DNA of 64,000 bases, from assembly GCF_007829815.1 (NCBI RefSeq), contig NZ_VIWT01000009.1, positions 186,001-250,000 of the forward strand. The letters are read 5' to 3'. The notes under the pieces are model-generated. The model saw only the letters and a program-made list of their open reading frames with translations. It did no database searches and had not been told where the DNA came from. Origin of the DNA: Kitasatospora viridis (lineage in GTDB: Bacteria; Actinomycetota; Actinomycetes; Streptomycetales; Streptomycetaceae). This document shows, piece by piece, positions 9,225-18,157 of this stretch. Every line of letters begins with the position of its first letter. Within the stretch, counting starts at the first letter, position 1. Both the position numbers and the translations under genes were made by a program.

Positions 9225-12200
9225 CTAGTAACTGATCGTAACGTTTCTTACGGTGTGCACGTCGGTCGCGCCGCCGGTGCCGCCGCTGAAGCCGACCAGC
9301 AGGTTCGGCGGCAGCGTCACCGGCGTGTCGATCACCTGGGTGCCGTCCACCGCGACCTGGAGGTGCCCGGCCGGCGTGGCGGTCACGTCCACCGTGTGGG
9401 TGCCCTGGCGCAGGGCGGGGATCGCGGTGGAGGTGGCCGCGTAGGTGATCGAGTCGCGCACGCCCTTGACGGCGACGGCGACGAAGTTGTTCGACGGGTT
9501 GCCCGGGTTGTGCCAGGTGTCCAGGAAGACGGCCAGGCCGGGCAGGCCGGACCAGCCGAGCCCGCCGCCGGGGAAGCCGAGCGAGGTCGGGCCGGCCTTG
9601 GCGGCGTCCAGCAGCACCAGAGCGGTGCCGTCGGCCCCGGTGCCGCCGCCGATCTGCGAGGTGAAGCGCGCGTGCAGCCGGGCCCCGGAGACCGGGGTGC
9701 GGTCGAAGGCGCTGCCCGCCTGGTTGCCGACGGCCGGGGTGAGCACCAGGTCGGTGCCGTTCAGCTTGGCCGAGCCGTTCAGCGTCCAGGCGGCCGGGCC
9801 GGGCGGGGCCAGCGCGTAGCCGGCGGCGGAGACGGCCGCCCCGCGCACGGTGTGGATGTCGGTGAGGCCGCCGGTGGCGCCGGTGAAGGCGACCAGGGCG
9901 GCCGGCGGCAGGCTCGGCACGGTGGAGCTGAGCACCTGGGCGCCGTCCAGCGAGACGGTCACGGTGGTACCGGTGACCGCGATCGAGACCTGGTGCGGGC
10001 CGGAGCGCAGGTTGGGGACGTTGGTGTTGGTCTGGGCGTAGGTCAGCGCGTCCTTGGTGCCCTTGATCGCGATCGAGGCGAAGTTGTTCGACGGGTCGTT
10101 GGCGTTCTTGTAGGTGTCCAGGGTGACCGCCACGCCCGGGATGCCGGACCAGCCGAGGCCGCCGCCGCCGAAGCCGAGCGAGGTGGCGGTGGCGGTGGTC
10201 GGGTCGAGCAGGGCGAAGGTCTCGCCGTCGGCGCCGGTGCCGCCGCCCATCACGGCGGTGAAGGAGGCGCTCAGGCCGCTGGTCAGCACCGGGGTCGGGA
10301 AGACGGCCGAACCGGTCTGGTAGGCGGTGGCCTGGGTGAGGATCAGGTCGTCGCCGGCCAGCTGGGCGCTGCCGTTGAGCTGCCAGCCGCCGGCCCCCGG
10401 GGTGGGCAGCACCACGTCGCCGGTCGGCACCGTGCCGGTCACGGTGAGGGTCTCGTTCTGCGGGCCGCGCCCGTCGTCCGAGCTGATCTGGTAGCTGCCG
10501 GTCAGCGCGCCGGTGGCGGTCGGGGTGACGGCGACGCTCTGGTGGATCACCTGCCCGGGGCCGAGCACCTGACCCTCGCTCAGCGGGTTGCTGGTGGTGA
10601 ACGGGGCGGCCGGCGGGGCCGCCTTGGTGATGGTCAGCGGGATGTTGCCGGTGTTGCTCACGTCGAAGCTCGCGGTGGCCGTGGTGCCGACCCGGACCTG
10701 CCCGAAGTCGGTGGCCGTCGGGGTCAGGGTCAGCACCGCCTGCCCGGTCACCGCGGTGCCGTTGAGCTGCACGGTCGCGGTGCCGCTGGTGCTGGTGACC
10801 GACAGGCTCCCGGTGTCGTCCTCGGCGGTGGTCGGCGTGTAGGTCACCTGGACGGCGACCGACTGCTGCGGCTGGATGACCGTGCCGTTGGCGGGCAGTC
10901 CGCTCGCGCTGAACGGCGCGGCGGGCGCGGCGGTGGCGCTCACCGTCTCGGGTGCGGTGCCGGTGTTGGTGAAGGTCACGCCGAGGGTGCGGGTGGTGCC
11001 GGTCGGCACGGTGCCGAAGGTCAGCGTGCCGGGGCTGGGTTGGAGCCCGGGCTGGGTGCCGTAGCCGGTCAGCGCGAGGCCGGTGGCGCCGGCCGCGGTG
11101 CTGACGGTCAGTTGGCCGACCGCGGGGCCCGGCGTGGTGGGGGAGAAGGTGACCGGCACCGCGAGCGACTGACCCGCCGTCAGGGTGACGGGCAGGCTCG
11201 GCGGGTTGGCCGCGAACGGCGCGGCGGCGGACAGTCCGGTGACGGTCACCGTGCGCATCGCGGTGATGGTCGCGGTCGCGCTGCCGGTGCCGCCGACCAT
11301 CACGTTGCCGAAGGCCACCGGTTGGCCGGACAGCGCCGCGCTGTCCGGGCGGCCGAAGGCGAGCAGCCGGCCGTCCCGGGTGCCGACGAAGACCCGGCCG
11401 CCGTCGGTGGCCGGCACGGCGAACTTCGAGGTGGTGCCGATCGGTGCGGAGTAGCGCAGGTGCAGGCTGCCGTTGACCGGGACGGCGTCGTAGGCCCGCA
11501 GTTGGCCGTTGGTGCCGTTGCCGCCGTCGGTGTACTCGACCCAGACCAGCGCGGTGGACGGGTCCGAGCCGGTGGAGGTGACCACCGGGGAGCCGGAGGT
11601 GTAGCCGAAGGTCTCGCTGCTGGCCGCCGTCGCGGTCAGCGCCGGCTGGCCGCTGCCGGTGGTGCCGTAGGAGAGCGCGCGCAGCGGGCCGCCGCTGCCG
11701 AGCGTGTAGACGAACGGGGTGCTGCCGCCGAACACCCCCGGGTGGCCCCAGACGCCCTCGAACGGGCCGGTGGTGCCGAGCACCGCGTCGGTGCCGCCGG
11801 CGCCCTGCGAGCGGCCGCCGAGGTTGTCCCGGTCGAGCAGGAAGATCCGGCCGTCCTTGCCGACCTGCACCAGCAGGTGCGGGTGGGCGGCGGTGCCGAA
11901 GGCGGGGGAGGGCAGCGCCACCGGGCCGCCGGAGCCGAAGTCGGTGTCGTTCTGGTCCAGGGTCGGCGCGTTGGCCGGGCTGAAGAAGTCCTGCGCGGAG
12001 AGCGTCCCGTCGCTGTTGACGCCCAGTCGGACCACCGACTCCGACAGCGTGCCCGGTGGCAGGGTGCCCGGGCCGGCCGGCGGGTTGATGCCGTTGCCGG
12101 TGCTGACGATGATCCGTCCGGGGCCGTCGGAGACCGGGCCGCCGCCGGACATCCAGATCCCGGCCCGGGCGCTGCTGGAGGTGTTCTCGGTGGTCCACAG

Positions 12201-12926
12201 GGTCACCGCGCCGGTGCTGGTGTTCACCCCCGCCAGGTAGCCGGCGTAGCTGCCGAGGTCGCACTCGGAGCCGAAGGCCGCGTAGACCGAGCCGCCCATC
12301 AGCAGCAGGCCCGGGCGCTGGTTGACCGAGAACGGGTCGAACGGGTGGGTCGGGTCGTTCACCGGCGCGCCCTGGATCACCACCGGCCAGCCCGGCTTCT
12401 CGGCGCCGGTGGCCGCGTCCAGCGCGTGCAGGTACCAGTGCGGGTGGTTGGCGTCCGCGCCGTCGTTGACCTTCGCGGTCAGGTAGACGGTGCCGGTGGT
12501 CGGGTCCGCCACCGGGGTCGCCGTGATGCCGAGGTTGGGGACCAGGTCGCCGCAGCCGATCGTCGAGGCCGGCCAGGGCGCGCCGAGCGAGCGGGACCAG
12601 CTGACCGCGCCGCTGCCGGAGGCGATGCCGTAGACGTTGTCGTTCTCGGTGCCGACCACCACCGTGCCGCCCACCACCAGCGGTTGCGCGTACACCTGGC
12701 CGTCCACGGCGGTGGCGAACTGCTGGCCGAAGTCGGTGCTGGAGACCTGGGAGGGCGCGAGCCCCGGCTCGTTGGCGTCCCAGCCGGTGCGCAGGGTCTC
12801 CTGGGAGACCGTCGTCTCGTCGGCCCGCGCGGTGGCCCCGCACTCCGTCAGGAGGCCGCCGAGCAGCAGGCCGACGGTCAGCAGCGCGGAGATCGGGCGG
12901 CGCAGTCCTGATGCTCGGATGGTCAT
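9225..12926 (-). CDS. Large secreted protein: PQQ-like propeller, Ig-like repeats, two lectin-like domains
   Basis: 1233 residues with an N-terminal signal peptide (SALLTVGLLLGGLLTECG). Residues ~45-530 look like a PQQ/Trp-docking beta-propeller (repeated blades such as VDGQVYAQPLVVGGTVVVGTE and KFAVPATDGGRVFVGTRDG). About 530-860 holds three Ig-like 'choice-of-anchor D' repeats (FGNVMVGGTGSATATI, FGTVPTGTTRTLGVTF, FGQVRVGTTATASFDV). The C-terminal ~370 residues hold two tandem legume-lectin-like domains, both with LNGSA.L.G.DL and GGGTGADG.....LD and then GFGGGGLGWSG or GFPGGGLGWSG. The arrangement suggests an exported carbohydrate-binding protein with a propeller head. No catalytic residue could be named. 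A Cys in the signal region (TECG) could make it a lipoprotein, but the lipobox is poor. Confidence 0.87.
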   Translation of the reverse strand: MTIRASGLRRPISALLTVGLLLGGLLTECGATARADETTVSQETLRTGWDANEPGLAPSQVSSTDFGQQFATAVDGQVYAQPLVVGGTVVVGTENDNVYGIASGSGAVSWSRSLGAPWPASTIGCGDLVPNLGITATPVADPTTGTVYLTAKVNDGADANHPHWYLHALDAATGAEKPGWPVVIQGAPVNDPTHPFDPFSVNQRPGLLLMGGSVYAAFGSECDLGSYAGYLAGVNTSTGAVTLWTTENTSSSARAGIWMSGGGPVSDGPGRIIVSTGNGINPPAGPGTLPPGTLSESVVRLGVNSDGTLSAQDFFSPANAPTLDQNDTDFGSGGPVALPSPAFGTAAHPHLLVQVGKDGRIFLLDRDNLGGRSQGAGGTDAVLGTTGPFEGVWGHPGVFGGSTPFVYTLGSGGPLRALSYGTTGSGQPALTATAASSETFGYTSGSPVVTSTGSDPSTALVWVEYTDGGNGTNGQLRAYDAVPVNGSLHLRYSAPIGTTSKFAVPATDGGRVFVGTRDGRLLAFGRPDSAALSGQPVAFGNVMVGGTGSATATITAMRTVTVTGLSAAAPFAANPPSLPVTLTAGQSLAVPVTFSPTTPGPAVGQLTVSTAAGATGLALTGYGTQPGLQPSPGTLTFGTVPTGTTRTLGVTFTNTGTAPETVSATAAPAAPFSASGLPANGTVIQPQQSVAVQVTYTPTTAEDDTGSLSVTSTSGTATVQLNGTAVTGQAVLTLTPTATDFGQVRVGTTATASFDVSNTGNIPLTITKAAPPAAPFTTSNPLSEGQVLGPGQVIHQSVAVTPTATGALTGSYQISSDDGRGPQNETLTVTGTVPTGDVVLPTPGAGGWQLNGSAQLAGDDLILTQATAYQTGSAVFPTPVLTSGLSASFTAVMGGGTGADGETFALLDPTTATATSLGFGGGGLGWSGIPGVAVTLDTYKNANDPSNNFASIAIKGTKDALTYAQTNTNVPNLRSGPHQVSIAVTGTTVTVSLDGAQVLSSTVPSLPPAALVAFTGATGGLTDIHTVRGAAVSAAGYALAPPGPAAWTLNGSAKLNGTDLVLTPAVGNQAGSAFDRTPVSGARLHARFTSQIGGGTGADGTALVLLDAAKAGPTSLGFPGGGLGWSGLPGLAVFLDTWHNPGNPSNNFVAVAVKGVRDSITYAATSTAIPALRQGTHTVDVTATPAGHLQVAVDGTQVIDTPVTLPPNLLVGFSGGTGGATDVHTVRNVTISY

Positions 12927-13045
12927 ACGTAGGATCGTCGGGTCTACGCAACTCGAATTCCGGGCAGGACACGGCCCGGTTCACGCGGGTGGCGGCACCG
13001 TCGACGCCGCCGAACAGGTGGTCGGTCGACTGCTAACCTCCTCAT

Positions 13046-14296
13046 ATGATCATTCGGGGGAGGGCGGGCCGACGCGCCGTCAGACTGCTGCCGGCGGCCC
13101 GCGAGGAGCGGGCCATGATCCTCTCCAGCTTCGCCAACCGGGTCGGCAACGGCCTCTTCAACCCCGTCGCCGCGCTCTACTTCACCCGCGTCGTGCACCT
13201 CACCCCGGCGGGCGTCGGCCTCGGCCTCACCCTGGCCGGACTGATCGGGCTGCTGGCCGGCGTGCCCGCCGGGCGGCTCGCCGACCGGCGCGGCCCGCGC
13301 ACCGTCATGCTGGTCACCCTGGCCGTCCAGACGCTCAGCATGCTGGCTTTCGTCGTGGTGCGCAGCTGGGGCGCCTTCACCGCCGTCGCCACCCTCGACC
13401 TGCTCGCCCTCTCGGCCAACAACGCCGCCCGCGGCGCCGTGATCGCCCGGGTCGGCGGCGAGAAGCCGGCCGCCTTCCGGGCCACCCTGCGCTCCTACGT
13501 CAACCTCGGGGTGGTGTTCGGCACGGTCGGCGCCGGCTTCGCCGTGCAGCTGGACAGCCGCGCCGCCTACACCGCGCTGGTGCTGGCCAACGCCGCCAGC
13601 TACGTGGTCTGCGGGCTGCTGCTCCTGCGGGTGCCCAACTACCCGCCGCTGCCCCGCCCGGCCGAGCAGCCGCGGTTCGGCGCGCTGCGCGACCGACCGT
13701 TCGTCACCTTCGCCGCGCTGTACGGCGCGATGGGCCTGCAGTACACCGTGGTCGGACTGGTGCTGCCGATCTGGATCGCCGCGCACACCCACGCCCCGCG
13801 CTGGACCGTCGCCGCGATCAGCGCGTTCAACGCCGCGGTCTGCGTGCTGCTGCAGGCCCGGCTCGGCCGCCGGGTGGAGACCCCGGAACAGGGCGGGCGG
13901 GCCTTCCGCCGGGCCGGACTGCTCTTCCTGGTCAGCTGCCCGCTGATGGCGCTGGCCGCCGGAGTGCCCTCCTGGGCGGCCATCGCCCTGCTGGTGGTGG
14001 CCATCGTGCTGCACAGCCTCGGCGAGATCTGGGAGAGCTCGGCCGCCTTCGCGGTCAGCTTCGGCCTGGCCCCCGACCACGCCCAGGGCCAGTACCAGGG
14101 GCTGCTCGGGCTCGGCTTCGACCTCGGCCAGGCGATCGGGCCGGCCCTGCTCACCACCCTCTGCCTGGGCCTGGGCGGCTGGGGCTGGTGCGCCCTCGGA
14201 CTCGCCTTCGCCGCGCTCGGCGCCGGCGGCCCGGCGGTCGCCTCCTGGGGCGCGCGCACCCGGCAGGGCGTGCTGCCGCAGCCGGTGGCCGCCTGA
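13046..14296 (+). CDS. MFS transporter
   Basis: A 416-residue integral membrane protein with about twelve hydrophobic segments and the MFS loop 2-3 motif GRLADRRGPR. Such proteins are proton-driven exporters, often of drugs or metabolites. ATG 13046 lies 6 nt after a -10-like TAACCT (13034-13039), which suggests a leaderless mRNA. A second in-frame ATG at 13115 has GAGGAG before it and would remove 23 basic N-terminal residues, so either may be used. Divergent from the large secreted protein. The substrate is unknown. Confidence 0.9.
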   Translation: MIIRGRAGRRAVRLLPAAREERAMILSSFANRVGNGLFNPVAALYFTRVVHLTPAGVGLGLTLAGLIGLLAGVPAGRLADRRGPRTVMLVTLAVQTLSMLAFVVVRSWGAFTAVATLDLLALSANNAARGAVIARVGGEKPAAFRATLRSYVNLGVVFGTVGAGFAVQLDSRAAYTALVLANAASYVVCGLLLLRVPNYPPLPRPAEQPRFGALRDRPFVTFAALYGAMGLQYTVVGLVLPIWIAAHTHAPRWTVAAISAFNAAVCVLLQARLGRRVETPEQGGRAFRRAGLLFLVSCPLMALAAGVPSWAAIALLVVAIVLHSLGEIWESSAAFAVSFGLAPDHAQGQYQGLLGLGFDLGQAIGPALLTTLCLGLGGWGWCALGLAFAALGAGGPAVASWGARTRQGVLPQPVAA

Positions 14297-14339
14297 GTAC
14301 GCGTCGTTGGTGGTGCGTCGGCAGGGCGTCAGCAGTGCG

Positions 14340-15842
14340 TCAGTAGTAGTGGCGCAGGTGCGGCCAGAGCTTCGACCAGGGCTCGACCGTGCCCGTGCAC
14401 AGCAGCACCGCCGCGTCCTGGTCGTCGGTGGCGACCCCGACGCCGTTGTCCGCCACGGCCACCTGGCGGCAGCCGGTGAACGCCCGCGTCAGCCCGCTCG
14501 GCCCGGCCGGTTCGACCACCAGCACCGGCCCGTCCGCGCCGTCCGGCGGCGGACCCCAGTCGGCGAAGGACATGTGCCCCGAGTACGGCTCGGGCAGCCC
14601 GTACCGCGCGCCGTACTGCGCGATCGCGCCGGCCTCCCCGTAGTTGGCGGTGAACACCACCGCCCGCGACCGGTCGGTGGCCGGCAGCTGGGCCCAGCCC
14701 TGCCCGACCGCGGCGACCAGCCGCGGCCACCCCAGCTGCGCGCCCTGCTCCGGGTAGATCCAGTTCACCGCCGGCAGCGCCCGGGCCGGCAGCACCGGCA
14801 GGGTGATCACCGCGTTCAGCAGCGCGCCGAAGGCCAACCAGAGCGCGAACCGCCGCAGCGGCCGGCGCACCCGCGGCTCGCACCCGGCGGCCATCGGCAC
14901 CAGCAGCAGCGGCAGCGCGTAGTAGGGCTTGCCGCCCGAGACCAGCACCAGCAGGCAGACCACCGGATAGCCGACCGCGAACGCCCGGGCCCAGCGCAGC
15001 TCCGGCGCGCTCCACAGCCGGCGCAGCCCGGCCAGGCAGACCGGCACCAGCACGGGGGAGAGGTAGAGCAACTGCATCGGCACGAAGGTGATCCGGTTGG
15101 CCAGGCCGTCCTGGCCGCTGATCCCGCCCGCCACGGTCAGCTCAGGCCAGCCGTGCCGGGCCTCCCACCACAGGTTCGGCGCCGCCACCGCGAGCGCCAC
15201 CAGCACCCCGGCCGGCGGCCACCAGCCCCGCAGCACCCGGCGCGGCCCGAGCACCCACACCGCCGGCACCAGCGCGGGCACCAGCAGCACCACCAGGTCC
15301 TTGTTGAGCAGCGCCAGCCCGGTCGCCGCGCCGATCGCGAGCCACCAGCGGCGCTCCCCGGTGCGCAGCAGACGCAGCGTCAGCAGGGCGAGGGCCAGCC
15401 AGGCCACCAGGTCGAAGCTGACGGTGGAGAGCATGTGCCCCACCCCCAGCACGATCGCCGAGCAGGCCGCGCCGACCGCCGCCAGCCGCTGCGCGGGCCG
15501 GCCACCGCCCAGCTCACGGGCCAGCAGCGCCACCAGCAGCACGTCCAGCCCGCCCAGCAGGGCCGGCACCACCCGCAGACCGGTCGGGGTGGCACCGAAC
15601 AGGTCCACCGAGACCCGGGCCAGCAGCGGGGTCAGCGGCGGCTGGTCGGTGTACCCCCAGGCCAGGTGCCGTCCGGCGACCATGAAGTAGAGCTCGTCCC
15701 GGTGGAACCCGTACCGCCCGGCGAGCAGCAGTTGAACGACGATCAGCACGGCCGCGACGACGAGCACCGGCCGCGCACCGAATTCCGGCACGGCGGGAAC
15801 GGGCTCCCCGTCCACCGCCGGCACATTCCCCCGAATGTCCAC
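14340..15842 (-). CDS. GT39/ArnT-like membrane glycosyltransferase
   Basis: A 500-residue polytopic membrane protein. The first loop after TM1 carries YGFHRDELYFMVAGRHLAWGYTDQPPL, the acidic DE motif of the PMT/ArnT (GT-C) fold that binds the polyprenyl-phosphate sugar donor. About ten further hydrophobic helices follow, then a soluble C-terminal third. These enzymes transfer sugars from lipid carriers outside the membrane. The start is GTG 15842. A weak CACAAT box 6 nt upstream would give a leaderless message. Acceptor and sugar cannot be told. Confidence 0.88.
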   Translation of the reverse strand: MDIRGNVPAVDGEPVPAVPEFGARPVLVVAAVLIVVQLLLAGRYGFHRDELYFMVAGRHLAWGYTDQPPLTPLLARVSVDLFGATPTGLRVVPALLGGLDVLLVALLARELGGGRPAQRLAAVGAACSAIVLGVGHMLSTVSFDLVAWLALALLTLRLLRTGERRWWLAIGAATGLALLNKDLVVLLVPALVPAVWVLGPRRVLRGWWPPAGVLVALAVAAPNLWWEARHGWPELTVAGGISGQDGLANRITFVPMQLLYLSPVLVPVCLAGLRRLWSAPELRWARAFAVGYPVVCLLVLVSGGKPYYALPLLLVPMAAGCEPRVRRPLRRFALWLAFGALLNAVITLPVLPARALPAVNWIYPEQGAQLGWPRLVAAVGQGWAQLPATDRSRAVVFTANYGEAGAIAQYGARYGLPEPYSGHMSFADWGPPPDGADGPVLVVEPAGPSGLTRAFTGCRQVAVADNGVGVATDDQDAAVLLCTGTVEPWSKLWPHLRHYY

Positions 15843-15965
15843 GGCGCGATTGTGGCAGACCCGCCCCGGCGAGGGGAGGCCGGTGGGGAGCCGGGCCCGT
15901 GGAGGCTGGCCCGGCGGAGGGCGCCCACTGATGGGGTGTCAGAATCCCGGCCTAGTGTGCTGGCC

Positions 15966-16658
15966 ATGACCGAGATCTTCGACCTCCGGGCCGGGCTGCT
16001 GCGCGTGCGGCAGGACCGCGCCACGGCCTGGCAGTTCATCGCCGACTTCGCCGCGCACTGGCGGCAGCCGATCGCCCCGGGCGACGGCTTCGACCCGGCG
16101 GAGCTGGACGCGGCCGAGCGGCGCCTGGGCCTGCGCCTGCCGGACCCGCTGCGCGAGGCCTACCTGCGGTTCGGCCGCCGCACCGACCTGACCAGCAACC
16201 ACGACGAACTGCTCGGCCCGGACGAGCTGTACGTGACCGACGGCGCGCTGGTGTACCGGGCGGAGAACCAGGGCGCCGCCTCCTGGGGCATCGCGCTGGC
16301 CGAGCTGGACCGGGACGACCCCGGCACGGTGATCCGCCCCGACCTCGCCGACAAGTCCCAGGAGCGCTGGGAGCCCTGGGAGCAGAGCCTGACCGAGGCC
16401 TGCGTCGAACTGGTGATGTCGGAGTCGGTGCTGGTCGACGACGGGCTGACCGACTACCTGGAGGTGGACGGGACCGGGGAGCCGCTGGACGGGCTGTTCC
16501 AGCGCCTGCCCGGGTTCGGCCGGGACCTGCGCTGGTTCGCCGGGGACGGCGTGCTGATCCGCGAGCTCGACGGCTTCTGCCTCCAGGCGCGCGCCCGCAC
16601 CCCGCAGGCGCTGGACGCGCTGCGCGAGACCGTGCCGGGGGACTGGCTGAACGGCTGA
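15966..16658 (+). CDS. SMI1/KNR4 (SUKH) family protein
   Basis: 230 residues with the SUKH core: LDAAERRLGLRLPDPLREAYLRFGRR, then WGIALAELDRDDPGTV. SUKH proteins are often immunity proteins to secreted nucleases and deaminases, but many stand alone. No toxin gene lies next to it. TAGTGT at 15953-15958 stands 7 nt before ATG 15966, so the message is probably leaderless. The C-terminal half is less typical of the family. Confidence 0.8.
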   Translation: MTEIFDLRAGLLRVRQDRATAWQFIADFAAHWRQPIAPGDGFDPAELDAAERRLGLRLPDPLREAYLRFGRRTDLTSNHDELLGPDELYVTDGALVYRAENQGAASWGIALAELDRDDPGTVIRPDLADKSQERWEPWEQSLTEACVELVMSESVLVDDGLTDYLEVDGTGEPLDGLFQRLPGFGRDLRWFAGDGVLIRELDGFCLQARARTPQALDALRETVPGDWLNG

Positions 16659-16723
16659 CCTGGCCCGACCCACCGTCAGCCGGCGCCGCGGGTCCGACTG
16701 GCGGGTCCGACCGTCAGGCAGCC

Positions 16724-16767
16724 GGCAGGTCGGTCGGCAGGTCGGTCGGCGGGTCGGTCGGCAGGTG
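16724..16767. repeat. 12-bp tandem repeat, about 3.7 copies
   Basis: Unit GGCAGGTCGGTC: two exact copies (16724, 16736), one copy with a single change (16748), and a partial fourth. It lies between the SUKH gene and the 3' end of the convergent ArsR-type regulator. No function is visible. It may be a variable-number locus. Confidence 0.85.
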
Positions 16768-16781
16768 TCGGCGCGCCTTGA

Positions 16782-17513
16782 TCAGACCGCCAGCCCCAGC
16801 CGGCCCTCGAACGCCTCGCGCCCGCGCTCGGTCAGCCGCAGCGCCCGGGTGGGGGTGCGGCTCACCCAGTCCTCGGCCAGCGCGTGGTCGAGGAAGGCCG
16901 CGCCCAGCCGGCCGGCCAGGTGGTGCTGCTGCTCACTCCAGTCGACGCAGTAGCGGATCAGCGGGCGCCGGCCGACCGGGACCACCAGGCCGAGCCCGTC
17001 GACCAGTTGCCGCCCGCTCTCGGTGAGCCGGTACTCCACGTCCCAGCCGGGCGCGGAGAGCCGGTCGGCCTGGGCCGCGGTCGGATCGAAGCTGCCGTCG
17101 TGCCCGGTCAGCGCGCCGCGTTCGAGCAGCGCCCGCATCAGCGCCACGCCCAGCCGGCCGGCCAGGTGGTCGTAGCAGCTGCGGGCCGCCCGCAGCGCGT
17201 GGGCCCGGTTGCCCTGGCGCAGCGAGCGAACCGGACGGGTCGGCGAGAGCCGGGCGAGCGCCTCCAGCGCCACCGCCACCTCGGGGCCGGCCAGCCGGTA
17301 GTAGCGGTGCCGGCCGTGCCGCTCGACCACGAGCAGCCCGCCGTCCAGCAGTTTGGACAGGTGGCCGCTGGTGGTCGAGGCGGCCAGGCCGGCCTCGGCG
17401 GCGAGCACGCTCGCCGGCAGCGCCCGCCCGTCCGCCAGCGCGGCCAGCACCCGGGCCCTGCCCGGCTCGCCCAGCAGGGCGGCGACCGGCGCGAAGTCGA
17501 CGTCTCCGTTCAT
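16782..17513 (-). CDS. ArsR-like winged-helix transcriptional regulator
   Basis: 243 residues. The N-terminal ~90 form an ArsR-type winged helix (LLGEPGRARVLAALADG, ASTTSGHLSKLLDGGLLVVERHGRHRYYRLAG). The C-terminal half has a Cys-containing segment (RYCVDWSEQQHHLAGRLGAAFLDHAL) typical of actinobacterial paralogues and may bind a ligand. Start ATG 17513 lies 6 nt from TACGGT (17520-17525 on the minus strand), so leaderless. Divergent from a DinB gene across 63 bp that holds an inverted repeat over both -35 regions, so autoregulation together with control of the DinB gene is likely. Confidence 0.88.
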   Translation of the reverse strand: MNGDVDFAPVAALLGEPGRARVLAALADGRALPASVLAAEAGLAASTTSGHLSKLLDGGLLVVERHGRHRYYRLAGPEVAVALEALARLSPTRPVRSLRQGNRAHALRAARSCYDHLAGRLGVALMRALLERGALTGHDGSFDPTAAQADRLSAPGWDVEYRLTESGRQLVDGLGLVVPVGRRPLIRYCVDWSEQQHHLAGRLGAAFLDHALAEDWVSRTPTRALRLTERGREAFEGRLGLAV

Positions 17514-17537
17514 GCCCCTACCGTAGGGCGGGAACGG

Positions 17538-17553
17538 TTCGGTGGGGACCGAA
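17538..17553. promoter_or_regulatory. Inverted repeat, candidate ArsR-type operator
   Basis: TTCGGT-GGGG-ACCGAA is a perfect 6-4-6 inverted repeat in the 63-bp gap between the divergent ArsR-like and DinB genes. Both genes have a -10 box 6 nt from the start codon (minus 17520-17525, plus 17565-17570). The -35 position of each promoter falls on this repeat, a good place for a repressor. Assignment to the adjacent regulator is inference. Confidence 0.6.
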
Positions 17554-17576
17554 GCGTCCTCTGGTACCTTCCCCGG

Positions 17577-18080
17577 ATGACCAAGAACGTGCCGTACACC
17601 GGCAGCGAGAAGGAGATCCTGCGGGCCGCCCTGAACCGGCACCGCGACGCGGTCGTGTGGAAGCTCCAGGGCCTGGACGACGAGCAGCTGCGCCGGCCGA
17701 TGACGCCCACGGGGACCAACCTGCTGGGCCTCGTCAAGCACCTCGGGGGCGCCGAACTCGGCTGGTTCCGGGAGACCTTCGGCCTGGAGATGGGCCCGCT
17801 CCCGTTCGACCTGGATGCGGAGGACGGCGCGGACATGCGGGTCGAGCCGCACGAGACGACCGCCGACGTGCTCGCCTTCTACGCCCGCGCCCGGGCCGCC
17901 GCCGACGAGGTCATCGACCGGTTCGACCTCGACCACCGCGGCACCGCCTGGTACGGCCCCGAGGTGGCGCTGCGCTGGGTGCTCACCCACATGACCACCG
18001 AAACCGCCCGCCACGCCGGCCACATGGACATCCTGCGCGAGCTCATCGACGGCGCCACCGGCGACCACAACCGGGGCTGA
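17577..18080 (+). CDS. DinB/DUF664 family protein
   Basis: 167 residues of the DinB four-helix bundle, DUF664 branch: an early His (VKHLGGAELGWF) and a later HMTTETARHAGHMDILRE supply the three-His metal site expected for the fold. Relatives include bacillithiol and mycothiol transferases that detoxify electrophiles. TACCTT at 17565-17570 lies 6 nt before ATG 17577, so leaderless. Divergent from an ArsR-like regulator, which suggests an inducible thiol-stress or detoxification function. Confidence 0.87.
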   Translation: MTKNVPYTGSEKEILRAALNRHRDAVVWKLQGLDDEQLRRPMTPTGTNLLGLVKHLGGAELGWFRETFGLEMGPLPFDLDAEDGADMRVEPHETTADVLAFYARARAAADEVIDRFDLDHRGTAWYGPEVALRWVLTHMTTETARHAGHMDILRELIDGATGDHNRG

Positions 18081-18157
18081 CCCACTGCCAGGTCCGCCAG
18101 GTCCGCCAGGCCCCGCCCGGCCCCGCCAGGATCGGCTCCGGCGCACCGCCGCCCCGC

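Noticed and set aside
9255..12911. A 1218-codon plus-strand frame opposite the secreted propeller protein
   Set aside because: The translation is a Gly/Ala/Val/Arg-rich shadow; the minus-strand frame has signal peptide, repeats and clear domains.
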